Assembly (NCBI GenBank): GCA_035326025.1
Contig: DAOKYT010000007.1
Span: forward strand, 4,239 to 68,238
Source of the DNA: Amarobacter sp035326025
GTDB taxonomy: Bacteria; Chloroflexota; Dehalococcoidia; Tepidiformales; Tepidiformaceae
DNA length: 64,000 bases
Reading direction: 5' to 3'
Made by a program: the position numbers and the translations under genes. The notes under the pieces are model-generated. The model saw only the letters and a list, made by a program, of their open reading frames with translations, was not told where the DNA came from and did no database searches. The first letter of the stretch is position 1. Every line of letters begins with the position of its first letter. This document shows, piece after piece, positions 16,123 through 24,972 of this stretch.

Positions 16123-18161
16123 TTCAACGCTGCGAGGACAACATCGCGCGCGATAGGGCCGGCCTCCATCGAGCCCGACTGCCCTTCATCGAGGACTACC
16201 GCGGCGAGCGCGCGCGGCTCGGCCGCCGGCGACATCGCGACGAAGAGGACGTGCTGCTGGCTCCCCGCATCCTCGGCCGTGCCCGACTTCCCGGCGAAAT
16301 CGGTATAGCCAGCCAGGGCGAACGCGGTCGATGCCGTGCCCCGCGCGCTGGTCACCAGCCGCAGGCCGAGTTTCAGGTGGTCGAACTGTTCCGGGGTCAG
16401 CGGGATGGCGCCCCGCGATTCGGCGGCTGCATCGGCGAGCAGGCGCGGCGTCCGCAGCTCGCCCGCCATGAAGGAGCTGTAGGCGTTGGCCAACTGCAGC
16501 GGCGTGATGAGGAGGTCGCCCTGGCCGATGCCGAGGTTCACCTCGTCGCCGGGGAACCAGGGAAGGCCGGTGGCGGCGCGCTTCCACTCGGCATCGGGCA
16601 CCTGGCCATCTTCCTCGGCGAGCCCCACTACCCCGCTCGGCGCGCCGAATCCGAAGGCCCGGGCCATTTGCGAGAGCGCCCCATCGGCCTCGTTGTAGAG
16701 CGTGAGGGCGATTTCGTAGAAGACCGGGTTGCACGACCGCATCAGCGCCTCGGCGATGGTGAGCAGGCCCTGGGCGCCTTCCCAGTTGCGGCGTGGCGGG
16801 TCGACTCCGTACCAGATCGCGCTGCACTCCAGCCGGTCGGCGGGAGTGTAGCCGCCATGGGCCAGGCCCGCGGCGCCGGTCACGAGCTTGAAGGTCGAAC
16901 CCGCGGAATAGAGGCCCGTGGTCGCGCGATTGGCGAGCGGCCCGCCCGGCGCAGCCGTGATGGCGGCGAGCGCCGCCGCGTCGTTTCGCTCGAAGGCATC
17001 CGGGTCGAAGCTTGGCGAACTGTTCACCGCGAGGATGTCGTTGGTCGCCGGGTCGATGACGACGACGGCCCCCGGGCGCGAGCCGAGGCGCTCGTGGGCC
17101 GCGCGCAGGGTATCGGCGTCGAGGGTGGTCTGGACATCGCGTCCGGGCGCGTAGGGCCGGGACACGTAGGTGCGGAGGACCGCGCCATCGGGACCGGCAA
17201 GGTTCAGCTCCGCGCCGATCGACCCGGCGAGAACCTGCTCCTGGGAGGCTTCGAGGCCGGTGGCCCCGAGGCGATCGCCGGGGCGGAAGCCCGTGCCGCG
17301 GAGGGCTTCGAGCTCTTCGGCGGTGTATTCGCGGGTGTAGCCGACCACGTGCGCCGCCGCGGGCCCCAGGGGGTGGACACGCATCGACTCGAAGTAGAGG
17401 ATGACGCCCGGGATCGGCCGCAGCGTTGCGCTCGCTTCCTCCACCTTCTCATCCGGGACGGGGCCGACGCGCACCCGCTGGGTGGCCCCGCCGGGTGCGT
17501 CGAAGGCGGCATCGACCTGTTCCTTCGTGAATCCAAACTCGACCAGGGCGGTAGTCAGGGCGGCGCGGTCACGCACCAGGCTGCGGTTGAGGCCGAGCAT
17601 GCGGATATCGCGCGTGACCGCGAGTTCTGCCCCGTTGCGGTCGAAGATGGTGCCGCGGATGGGCCGCTGGATGGTGCTCTTGAACTCGCGGCCATCGACC
17701 ATATCGGGGTGGATGGCCGAAGGCTGCCAGTTGACGACCCAGCCACCGGGAGCGGAGGCGAGGTTAAGCGTTGTGGAGTATTCGATGTCGCCGAAATAGG
17801 CTGTGGAAGCGCGCACCGCCAGCCGCGCCCGGCCCTCTTCGGCCGACTCGACGCCCACGTCGAGCGAGACGAGCGTGAGCTCGGTGGAGAAGTGGCGGTA
17901 GGCGGCGTCAAAGAGCTCGGGGGGATAGGCCCGCTGGGCGGCCGGCGAGAGGAGCAGGTAGAGGGCATTGGTATCGCCGTTGGACCATGCTGTAGCAAAC
18001 TCCGCGGCGGTCGCACCGGGAGAGCCCGGCGTGGCCCCGGCGCTGGCCCCGCCACCGGAGGTGCCGCTGCCGGCATCGAGCGCGCAGCGCGCGCCAGCAA
18101 CCAGCGCTCCGCCAAGGAGCCCCACAACCACCGCTAGCAGGAACACCGCCCGCATGGCCAT
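16119..18161 (-). CDS. Class B penicillin-binding protein with MecA_N-type domain
   Basis: About 680 residues. After a membrane anchor (about 5-25) comes an NTF2-like MecA_N domain (about 50-150), a dimerisation region with RGTIFDRNG, then the transpeptidase domain. The active-site motifs are STFK (Ser about 422), SCN and KSGTAE. It cross-links peptidoglycan in the periplasm or outer face of the membrane. It belongs to the PBP2a/PBP3 type, which in some firmicutes gives low beta-lactam affinity; nothing shows that here. The ATG at 18161 overlaps the divergent glycosidase start by eight bases; an upstream in-frame ATG at 18236 exists. Confidence 0.88.
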   Translation of the reverse strand: MAMRAVFLLAVVVGLLGGALVAGARCALDAGSGTSGGGASAGATPGSPGATAAEFATAWSNGDTNALYLLLSPAAQRAYPPELFDAAYRHFSTELTLVSLDVGVESAEEGRARLAVRASTAYFGDIEYSTTLNLASAPGGWVVNWQPSAIHPDMVDGREFKSTIQRPIRGTIFDRNGAELAVTRDIRMLGLNRSLVRDRAALTTALVEFGFTKEQVDAAFDAPGGATQRVRVGPVPDEKVEEASATLRPIPGVILYFESMRVHPLGPAAAHVVGYTREYTAEELEALRGTGFRPGDRLGATGLEASQEQVLAGSIGAELNLAGPDGAVLRTYVSRPYAPGRDVQTTLDADTLRAAHERLGSRPGAVVVIDPATNDILAVNSSPSFDPDAFERNDAAALAAITAAPGGPLANRATTGLYSAGSTFKLVTGAAGLAHGGYTPADRLECSAIWYGVDPPRRNWEGAQGLLTIAEALMRSCNPVFYEIALTLYNEADGALSQMARAFGFGAPSGVVGLAEEDGQVPDAEWKRAATGLPWFPGDEVNLGIGQGDLLITPLQLANAYSSFMAGELRTPRLLADAAAESRGAIPLTPEQFDHLKLGLRLVTSARGTASTAFALAGYTDFAGKSGTAEDAGSQQHVLFVAMSPAAEPRALAAVVLDEGQSGSMEAGPIARDVVLAALN

Positions 18162-19317
18162 ACGCCACCGATCCTGGAGCTCCCCCGCCGCCGCGATTGT
18201 AGCAGTGCTCGTGTTCGCGTTGGGTTTGCTGGCCACCGCCTGCGGCGGCGACGGCGGCGGGAACGATGGCGGCGGGACGCCAGCACGTGCGAGCGGGCCG
18301 GGCCCGGAAGTGGTACGCCCCGGCCCGGAAGGCGACCCGCGGACCGTGCGCCTGGGGCTGAGCTCGTTGCCACCGGAGTTGACGAGCGACGCCTATATCC
18401 AGGCCTTCGCGACAGCCGCCCAGTACGCCGATACGGTGCTCATCCAGCGCAACCCGCCATGGAGCGACTTCCTGCCGGGCGGCCAGATCTCCGGGGAGAC
18501 CGCGGACGCGACCCGCCTCGAGACGGAGCTGCTGAAGCAGTACGGCAACCTGCAGCTCATTTACGCGATCGACCCGACCGACGGGGTGGTACAGCGGAGC
18601 CGGCTGGCGAATCTGCCGCCGGAAGCCGACGCGCAAAAGGGCTTCCTCGACCCCGCCATCCGGAATGCCTTCGTGGCCTACGCGGCCTACGTGGCCAAGA
18701 ACTACGAGCCGGAGTACCTGGCCATCGGCGTCGAGATCAACATGACCTACGAACGGGCGCCCGAGCAGTTCGAGGCCTTCGCGACGCTCTACGATGAGGC
18801 GTATGCCATCGTGAAAGGCAACAGCCCCGGGACGAAAGTCTTCCCCACGTTCCAGCTGGAAGACCTGGAGGGCACCTTTGGCGAGGTGCACCCGCCGCGA
18901 TGGGAGCTCATCGAGCGCTTCCGCGACAGGATGGACGTGCTGGCCATCAGCACCTACCCCTTCCTCGGGGATGTGCGGAGCGCCACCGAGGTGCGGGACG
19001 ACTACTACGCCCAGCTGCGCCAGCGCTGGGAGGGCGAGATCATCATCTCCGAGACGGGGTATCCGTCGGCGCCGGTGGAGGGCCGCCTGGTGGTGGGGAC
19101 CGAGGCGGACCAGAACGCCTACCTGAAGCGCCTCCTCGAAGAAGCGAACACCCTCGGGTTTACCCATGTCGTCTGGTTCGCGGCCCTGGACCCGGCGTTC
19201 GCGAGCACGGGCGCGACATCGGTCTTCAAGGACATCGGCCTGCGGCGGAGCGATGGCTCGAACAAGCAGGCCTGGACCACCTGGGAGGAGTGGGCGCGGC
19301 GCCCGATCGCGGAGTAA
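18154..19317 (+). CDS. Lipoprotein glycoside hydrolase-like protein (clan GH-A fold)
   Basis: A 387-residue exported protein. It has a basic N-terminus, a hydrophobic stretch and a Cys followed by Gly/Asp/Asn-rich linker (ATACGGDGG), as in lipoproteins, although the lipobox is imperfect. The mature part looks like a TIM barrel of the GH53/GH17 type, with likely acid/base Glu in GVEINMTYE and nucleophile Glu in ISETGYPS. It probably acts on a beta-linked glycan at the cell surface. The start overlaps the divergent PBP gene; a GTG at 18205 would avoid overlap but removes the basic n-region. Confidence 0.7.
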   Translation: MAIRHRSWSSPAAAIVAVLVFALGLLATACGGDGGGNDGGGTPARASGPGPEVVRPGPEGDPRTVRLGLSSLPPELTSDAYIQAFATAAQYADTVLIQRNPPWSDFLPGGQISGETADATRLETELLKQYGNLQLIYAIDPTDGVVQRSRLANLPPEADAQKGFLDPAIRNAFVAYAAYVAKNYEPEYLAIGVEINMTYERAPEQFEAFATLYDEAYAIVKGNSPGTKVFPTFQLEDLEGTFGEVHPPRWELIERFRDRMDVLAISTYPFLGDVRSATEVRDDYYAQLRQRWEGEIIISETGYPSAPVEGRLVVGTEADQNAYLKRLLEEANTLGFTHVVWFAALDPAFASTGATSVFKDIGLRRSDGSNKQAWTTWEEWARRPIAE

Positions 19318-19338
19318 CCGGCGCCCCGGCGGGTTCGG

Positions 19339-20496
19339 TTATGGCGAGGCCGGGACTTCCCCGGCCGCCGCGGCATCGGGGTTCAGCGTCTCGGCGAGCT
19401 GGAGCCGCTCCAGGATCTCGCGGCGGGTCACGAGCCCGATCATGCGGCCATCCTCCAGCACGGGGACCTGGTTCAGCCGCTTCTCGCCGAGCAGCACCAG
19501 CACTTCGACCGCGGGTGTGGTGGCCACAACGGTGATCACGCGCTCACGCGGGGTCATCGCCGCTTGCGCGGGCGTATTGCGCCACTCGGAGCGCGGCACC
19601 CGCCGCACGTCGGTCACCGTCAGGATGCCGAGGACGGCGCCGCCGTTGGCGACTATCACGGCGCGTTCGCCCTGGCCCACCATGTAGTCATCGACGACAA
19701 CCTGGAGCGGGACGCCGGGCGTGACGCTCGGGAAGTCGGGCCGCATGACATCACGGGCGGTCAGGTGTTTGAGGACGCCCTCGAGCTGGAGGTTGGCGGC
19801 CTCGCCGCGGGCGGCGCCAAGGAGGAACCAGCCAATGAACATGAACCAGAGGCCGTTGAAGAGGAACCCGCTCAGCAGGAGGAAGAAACCGGCCGCGATA
19901 AGGGCGTAGCCAAACACCTCGCCAACGCCGGCGGCGATGCGCGTGGCCCGGCGGAAGCTGCCGGTGCGCTTCCAGGCGATGGAGCGTAGCACCCGGCCGC
20001 CATCGAGCGGAAAGCCAGGGAGGATGTTGAAGACGGCGAGCAGCGCGTTCACGAACGCAAGGTAGAAGAGTGTGGCCTCCAGCTGTTCGTTGACCCCGCT
20101 GAAGGCGAGGCCAGCCAGGCCGGTGAGCGCCGCGATCACCAGGCTCGTCGCCGGGCCGGCGGCGGCAATCTGAAACTCCTCCCCGGCCGACGCCGGCTGG
20201 CGCCCGAGGTGCGACACGCCCCCGAAGATGAACAGCGTGATGCGCGGCACATCGAGCCCGCGGCGTTTTGCCACCAGGGCGTGAGCAAGTTCGTGGATGA
20301 GCACGGTGACGAACAGGAGGATGGCCGCGCTGATGCCGACGGTCCAGTAAGCCAGCTGGCTCCAGTCCTCGTACTGGTCCGGGAAGAACCCGGCGGAAAG
20401 CGAGTAGGCAACGAAGGCGAGGATCAACAACCACGAGGGATGAATCTCGATATCGATGCCGAAGAGCCTGGCGACACGGAAGGAACTGCCGAACAC
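19339..20496 (-). CDS. Site-2 protease (M50) with two CBS domains
   Basis: A 385-residue intramembrane zinc protease. HELAH (68-72) lies in a membrane segment, and the second motif NILPGFPLDGGR supplies the third ligand Asp. At least five membrane segments are seen. Two CBS motifs (about 240-375) form a likely adenine-nucleotide sensor. It cleaves membrane-embedded regulators or remnant signal peptides. It stands alone; the gene to its left points toward it, so its regulation is not evident. Confidence 0.9.
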   Translation of the reverse strand: MFGSSFRVARLFGIDIEIHPSWLLILAFVAYSLSAGFFPDQYEDWSQLAYWTVGISAAILLFVTVLIHELAHALVAKRRGLDVPRITLFIFGGVSHLGRQPASAGEEFQIAAAGPATSLVIAALTGLAGLAFSGVNEQLEATLFYLAFVNALLAVFNILPGFPLDGGRVLRSIAWKRTGSFRRATRIAAGVGEVFGYALIAAGFFLLLSGFLFNGLWFMFIGWFLLGAARGEAANLQLEGVLKHLTARDVMRPDFPSVTPGVPLQVVVDDYMVGQGERAVIVANGGAVLGILTVTDVRRVPRSEWRNTPAQAAMTPRERVITVVATTPAVEVLVLLGEKRLNQVPVLEDGRMIGLVTRREILERLQLAETLNPDAAAAGEVPASP

Positions 20497-20883
20497 ACCT
20501 CTACGCTACTGGCCGGGAAGGCGCCCGCCAAGTAGCACGGATATGACAGAGGGTGTCGCGATGGCGCGGCATGCTTCCCCGCGATGCTCTTCGACCCCCG
20601 GTTCGCGGCTCTATGGCCCCGCGCCACCACTTCCCGATGGGCGGCTAAGCGGGCCTGCTCCGGGCCATGCGCACAAGGCCGATCCCGTTGCCGGCATGCC
20701 GGGGATGCCTGCTCCTACCGGTGCTGATCGGCGCCGTGCTGGCCGCCGGCAGGCTGGTGGCACTGTCCGGGTGGTGGCTGGTCGCGGCGGGCCTCGGGCT
20801 CCTGGCCATCGTGCCCTGCCGGGGGCAATGGCGGAGAGCAGGGGCCCGACGGAGAGGCGCCGGGCGCGGCCTCGTTCGATTCT
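20497..20883. other. Intergenic stretch between the M50 protease and purL
   Basis: About 390 bases. A plus-strand frame from 20667 encodes some 45 hydrophobic residues (two possible membrane segments) but then runs antisense into purL without its own stop, so I do not call a gene. No terminator is evident for purL. Confidence 0.4.
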
Positions 20884-23106
20884 TCAGAGCAGGCTCTCGT
20901 ACGCCTGGCGCAACGCCGTCACGCTGGTCCGAAGCGGCCCGAATGAAAAGGTGTCGCCGGGCACGGTGCGTCCGAGCGGCGCGATGGGCACACCGAGCTC
21001 GTTCGCCAGGTCGTGCAGGCGGGCCGCGCCGCCGCCCTGGCGGAACGAATCGTCGGGGATGCTCACCACGATGCGGCCCTGGGCCTCGCCAAAGAGCGCG
21101 GCGTCGAGCCGGCCGGGGAGCTGTGCATCGCCTTCGAAGCCCTGTTCGCCGAGGACGGAGCATTCCGCGAGCGTGACCGCGAGGCCTCCATCGGAGCAGT
21201 CGTGGGCGCTCACCAGGAGGCCTTCGGCGTGGGCGCGGAGGACGAGCTGCTGGAGGCGCTTCTCGGCCGCGAGGTCGACCGCGGGCATGCCAGCGACCAC
21301 GCCGTGCAGCGCATCGAGGTACTCGCTGGCGCCCAGGGTGGAAGTGGGCTGTTCGAGGCCCGCGCCGAGGAGGAATACCTGGCAATCGGGGCCCTGGAAC
21401 CCGGCGCGCAGGTGCCGGGTCACGTCGTCGAGGACGCCGAGCATCCCGATGACCGGCGTGGGGTAGACGGGGCGCCCGGCGGTCTCGTTGTAGAGACTGA
21501 CGTTGCCGCTGACCACCGGCGTACCGAACTGGAGGCAGGCTTCGGCGATGCCGCGGACCGCGTGTTCGAGCGTGTAGTACACGTCGAGCTTCTCCGGGTT
21601 GCCGAAGTTCAGGCAGTCGGTCACGGCGACGGGGGTGGCACCCGTGCAGACGACATTCCGCGCCGCCTCGGCGACGGCGATGGCGCCACCGGCATAGGGA
21701 TCCAGGTAGCAAAGACGGCCGTTGCCGTCGGTGGTGAGGGCGATGCCCTTGCCGGTGCCGGGCACGCGCAGGACGGCCGCGTCGCCCCCCGGCGCGACTA
21801 CCGTGTTGTTGAGCACCTGGTGGTCGTACTGGCGGAAGACGCCACGCTTCGAGGCGATGTTGGGCCGCGAGAGCAGCTTCAGCAGCACGCCCGTCGCCTC
21901 GCCCGGGGTGATATCGGGGAGGCGGCCGGGATCGAAGGCGTTCAGGGCGATGAGCTCGGCCGGGCGGGTGCCCTGGCGGCGATACTGCGGCGGGTCGGTC
22001 GCGATATCGACCGGGACGCGGGCAACCTCGACACCATGCTCGCGGATGACCACTTCGTTGCCATCCGTGACGACGCCGATCGGCTCACAATGGAGTTCCC
22101 AGTGCTGGAAGAGGGCCGTCACGTCGGCGGCGTGCTCGCGCTTCGCGATGACCAGCATGCGCTCCTGGCTCTCGCTGAGCATGACGTCGTAGGGCGTCAT
22201 GCCCTGTTCGCGCCGGGGCACGTTCTCGATATCGAGGATGGCTCCCGAGCCGCCCTTCGCGCAGCACTCGACCACCGAACTGGTGAGCCCCGCGGCACCC
22301 AGGTCCTGCAGGCCAACGACCCAGTCGCCGTGTTCCGAGGCAAGCTCGTAGCAGGCTTCCATCAGGAGCTTTTCCATGAACGGGTTGCCGACCTGGACGG
22401 CCGGGCGCATCTCCTCGAAGCGGGCCTCGGGGTCGGTGCGGCTGGCGAGGCCGCTCGCGCCGTGAATGCCATCGCGGCCGGTATCCGAGCCGGCGAGGAG
22501 GAGCACGTTGCCCGCGCCCGTGGCGCGGGCGCTCAGCAGCTTCGCGGTTTCGGCGATGCCCACGCACATCGCGTTCACCAGCGGGTTGCCGTTGTAGGCC
22601 GGGCTGAAGACGACTTCGCCGCCGACGGTGGGGATGCCGAGGCAGTTGCCGTAGCCACCGATGCCCCCGACCACGCCTTCGAAGAGGTAGCGGTTCTGGG
22701 GGTCGTCGAGCGGGCCGAAGCGGAGTGAATCGAGGATGGCGATGGGATAGGCGCCCATCGCGAAGATGTCGCGCACAATCCCGCCCACGCCGGTCGCCGC
22801 ACCCTGGTACGGCTCGATGGCCGAAGGGTGGTTGTGCGACTCGACCTTCATCACCACGCAGAGACCGTTCCCGATGTCGACGGCGCCCGCGTTTTCGGCA
22901 CCGGCCTTCGTCAGGATCTGGTCGCCGCTCGATGGGAACAGTCTGAGCAGGGGCTTGCTGTTCTTGTAGCCGCAGTGCTCGCTCCAGAGCGAGCCGAACA
23001 TGCCCAGTTCGACTTCGTTCGGTTCGCGGCCGAGGCGCTGGACGAGGAGGTCGTATTCATCGCGGCGGAGGGCGACAGCGTCGAGGGCGGCCTGGTCGAC
23101 TGGCAT
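20884..23106 (-). CDS. purL: Phosphoribosylformylglycinamidine synthase subunit PurL
   Basis: A 740-residue small-type PurL, the catalytic ATP-grasp-like AIRS-fold subunit of FGAM synthase. It amidates FGAR to FGAM with ammonia from PurQ. The N-terminal signature WSEHCGYKNSKPLL, the Mg/ATP regions (KVESHNHPSAIEPYQGAATGVGG) and the repeated AIRS domains are intact. Small PurL needs PurQ and the small PurS. PurQ is 1.1 kb upstream, but no purS is seen. A TACGCT box lies six bases before the ATG, suggesting a leaderless transcript. Confidence 0.97.
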   Translation of the reverse strand: MPVDQAALDAVALRRDEYDLLVQRLGREPNEVELGMFGSLWSEHCGYKNSKPLLRLFPSSGDQILTKAGAENAGAVDIGNGLCVVMKVESHNHPSAIEPYQGAATGVGGIVRDIFAMGAYPIAILDSLRFGPLDDPQNRYLFEGVVGGIGGYGNCLGIPTVGGEVVFSPAYNGNPLVNAMCVGIAETAKLLSARATGAGNVLLLAGSDTGRDGIHGASGLASRTDPEARFEEMRPAVQVGNPFMEKLLMEACYELASEHGDWVVGLQDLGAAGLTSSVVECCAKGGSGAILDIENVPRREQGMTPYDVMLSESQERMLVIAKREHAADVTALFQHWELHCEPIGVVTDGNEVVIREHGVEVARVPVDIATDPPQYRRQGTRPAELIALNAFDPGRLPDITPGEATGVLLKLLSRPNIASKRGVFRQYDHQVLNNTVVAPGGDAAVLRVPGTGKGIALTTDGNGRLCYLDPYAGGAIAVAEAARNVVCTGATPVAVTDCLNFGNPEKLDVYYTLEHAVRGIAEACLQFGTPVVSGNVSLYNETAGRPVYPTPVIGMLGVLDDVTRHLRAGFQGPDCQVFLLGAGLEQPTSTLGASEYLDALHGVVAGMPAVDLAAEKRLQQLVLRAHAEGLLVSAHDCSDGGLAVTLAECSVLGEQGFEGDAQLPGRLDAALFGEAQGRIVVSIPDDSFRQGGGAARLHDLANELGVPIAPLGRTVPGDTFSFGPLRTSVTALRQAYESLL

Positions 23107-23112
23107 GGCGAT

Positions 23113-23118
23113 AGCGTA
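23113..23118 (-). promoter_or_regulatory. -10 box, leaderless promoter of purL
   Basis: TACGCT on the minus strand followed by six bases and the purL ATG. No ribosome-binding site intervenes. Confidence 0.55.
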
Positions 23119-23131
23119 GCGTGGCCGGGGC

Positions 23132-23146
23132 TAAGGCGTGAGGCGG
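23132..23146 (+). repeat. Dispersed repeat TNAGGCGTGAGGCGG, copy 1
   Basis: TAAGGCGTGAGGCGG lies upstream of purL. Two more copies of the same 15-mer occur in this window (minus strand at the gyrB stop, and after the AlkA-like gene). Each is followed by a GGCGCC-like sequence. Confidence 0.5.
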
Positions 23147-23425
23147 GCGCCCGCCCCCGCGAACCGGCCTGGATTGCGGCGCGGCCGCGGCCGCCGGGGC
23201 GGTTGCCTGCGGCCAGGATCCCGGCGAAGACGTCCCGCGTATCCCGGCCACCCTTCTCCTTCGGACGCGCGAGGCACGGCTGGCGTTCGGCGGCGGCCGG
23301 GCGGGAGGTCGATGGCGCCGCGGTCGCCGGGTGGGTTGGGTGTGGCGCCCTCTCCGCCAGGCGGACGTGGCATGGACCGGCGGGTCGCGCCGGTCCATGC
23401 GAAGGATGCCCGTTGGGGACGTGCC

Positions 23426-24007
23426 TCAGTTGAGGCTGAAGGGCGGGTACTGGTCGGTCAGCAGGGCGGCGTAAGCGGAGTAGCGCATCGTCCAGCGCTG
23501 GAACCCCACCATGAAGTTGTGCATGCCGGCGGGGACGGAGCCGGTGAACAGGGCCGCGAACCAGGAGATGAGCAGGACGACCTCGGCCGCGATCTGGAGG
23601 ACGTAGAGGATGATGGAATGCGGGATGATCATGATCCCGCGGAAGAAGACGGTGAGGCGGTTGCGGCCTTCGGCCTGGCCCCCGCCGCCGGAGCGGACCG
23701 GGGAGGGCGTATCGGGCCCCCTCGCGGACGGCGGGTAACTGCCCGTGAGCAGGTACATGTAGCCGTTTGCGCGGGCTATCCAGTGGAACGTGTTGGTCAC
23801 GAAGCCGGACATGCCGGCCGGGTACGTGCCGGTGAACAGGATGATGAACCAGGCGGCGAGGGTGATGAGGGCGGCGACAAGCCCAAGCAGGCCGATGATG
23901 ATGACGTGCGGGATGGCGAGGATGATGCGGAAGAACACCGTCAGCCTGCTTTGCGGGGCGGCGGGATCGACCTCGAGCGTGAACGGATACGCGGGGGCCA
24001 TGCTCAC
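23426..24007 (-). CDS. DUF4389 membrane protein, duplicated domain
   Basis: A 193-residue integral membrane protein with two DUF4389 repeats. Each contains RLTVFFR, a helix beginning near IPH, a second helix, an FTG-(T/S)-PAGM turn and a Trp-rich end leading to YPPF. The function of the family is unknown. The GTG at 24007 has AGGAG ten bases upstream and is preferred to the ATG two codons later. It lies between purL and purQ on the same strand, but with large gaps. Confidence 0.85.
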   Translation of the reverse strand: MSMAPAYPFTLEVDPAAPQSRLTVFFRIILAIPHVIIIGLLGLVAALITLAAWFIILFTGTYPAGMSGFVTNTFHWIARANGYMYLLTGSYPPSARGPDTPSPVRSGGGGQAEGRNRLTVFFRGIMIIPHSIILYVLQIAAEVVLLISWFAALFTGSVPAGMHNFMVGFQRWTMRYSAYAALLTDQYPPFSLN

Positions 24008-24226
24008 GAAAACGGTTCTCCTCGGCCGGCCACCTGCATTTGTGGCCCGCGCCTTTCCGGGCTCTGCCTCCGGATGGGAGATTTGTACGCCCGCCTACAC
24101 ACATTTGTAAAGATTTCGACCACAAACGGACAGATCGTGGCGAAAGCGCCTCAGCCATTCGGGTCCATCTTGCCTTCCGCCATCGCCGTCCTGGCGGCGC
24201 GTGGCGGGCGTGGGCCATGGGAAGGG

Positions 24227-24931
24227 TCAGGCGGTGAGTACGGCGACAGCGCCGTGGATGACCGATTCCCAGATGCGGTTGCCATCGGCGCCGCCGGTCA
24301 ACTGCTCCCCGGCGCGTTCCGGGTGGGGCATCATGCCCAGCACATTGCCGCGGGCGTTGATGATGCCGGCGATGTTGTGGGCGCTGCCGTTGGGGTTGGC
24401 CGCCGGGGTCACCTCGCCGGCGGCATCGCAGTAGCGGAAGACGACGCGGCCGCGGAGCTCGAGCTCGTTGAGCGTCTGGGCGTCCGCGTAGTAGTTGCCC
24501 TCGCCATGGCTGATGGGCACGCGGAGCACCGTCCCCTCGGGGATCCCATCGGCCCAGGGCGTCGAGCCGCCCTCGCGCCGCAGGTACACCCATTCGCAGC
24601 GGAACTGGAGGCTCTGGTTGCGAATCAGCGCTCCGGGCAGCAGGTGGCTCTCGCAGAGCACCTGGAACCCGTTGCAAATGCCGATGACCGGCTTCCCGGC
24701 CTCGGCGAAGTCCACCACCGCCTCCATCACGGGCGAAAAGCGCGCGATTGCGCCACAGCGCAGGTAATCGCCGTAGGAGAAGCCGCCGGGCAGCACCACC
24801 GCGTCGTAGCCCGATAGGTCCGCCTCGCGGTGCCAGAGGATGTCGGCCTGCTGTCCGAGGACGTTGTGCAGCACGTGGTACGTGTCGCGGTCGCTCCAGG
24901 TGCCGGGGAAGCGGATGATGGCAAAACGCAT
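24227..24931 (-). CDS. purQ: Phosphoribosylformylglycinamidine synthase subunit PurQ
   Basis: A 234-residue class I glutamine amidotransferase that gives ammonia to PurL. The nucleophile Cys lies in GICNGFQVL, the His in HPE near the end, and the N-terminus reads FAIIRFPGTWSDRD. The length is typical. GACAAT lies six bases before the ATG, a probable leaderless promoter, so it is transcribed apart from the HD gene upstream. Confidence 0.97.
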   Translation of the reverse strand: MRFAIIRFPGTWSDRDTYHVLHNVLGQQADILWHREADLSGYDAVVLPGGFSYGDYLRCGAIARFSPVMEAVVDFAEAGKPVIGICNGFQVLCESHLLPGALIRNQSLQFRCEWVYLRREGGSTPWADGIPEGTVLRVPISHGEGNYYADAQTLNELELRGRVVFRYCDAAGEVTPAANPNGSAHNIAGIINARGNVLGMMPHPERAGEQLTGGADGNRIWESVIHGAVAVLTA

Positions 24932-24937
24932 GGAGCG

Positions 24938-24943
24938 ATTGTC
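24938..24943 (-). promoter_or_regulatory. -10 box, leaderless promoter of purQ
   Basis: GACAAT on the minus strand, six bases before the purQ ATG. The same hexamer precedes the glycosyltransferase gene start by seven bases. Confidence 0.5.
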
Positions 24944-24972
24944 GAACGGCCGGGCGCGGCTGTCGAACCGGC

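Noticed and set aside
15531..18137. An open frame of 868 codons on the plus strand
   Set aside because: It is antisense to the penicillin-binding protein. High-GC genes produce long mirror frames, and it resembles no protein family.
20667..20850. Plus-strand frame encoding two hydrophobic segments
   Set aside because: It has no stop before running deep into purL antisense and lacks a ribosome site. A frameshifted small membrane gene is possible but unproven.
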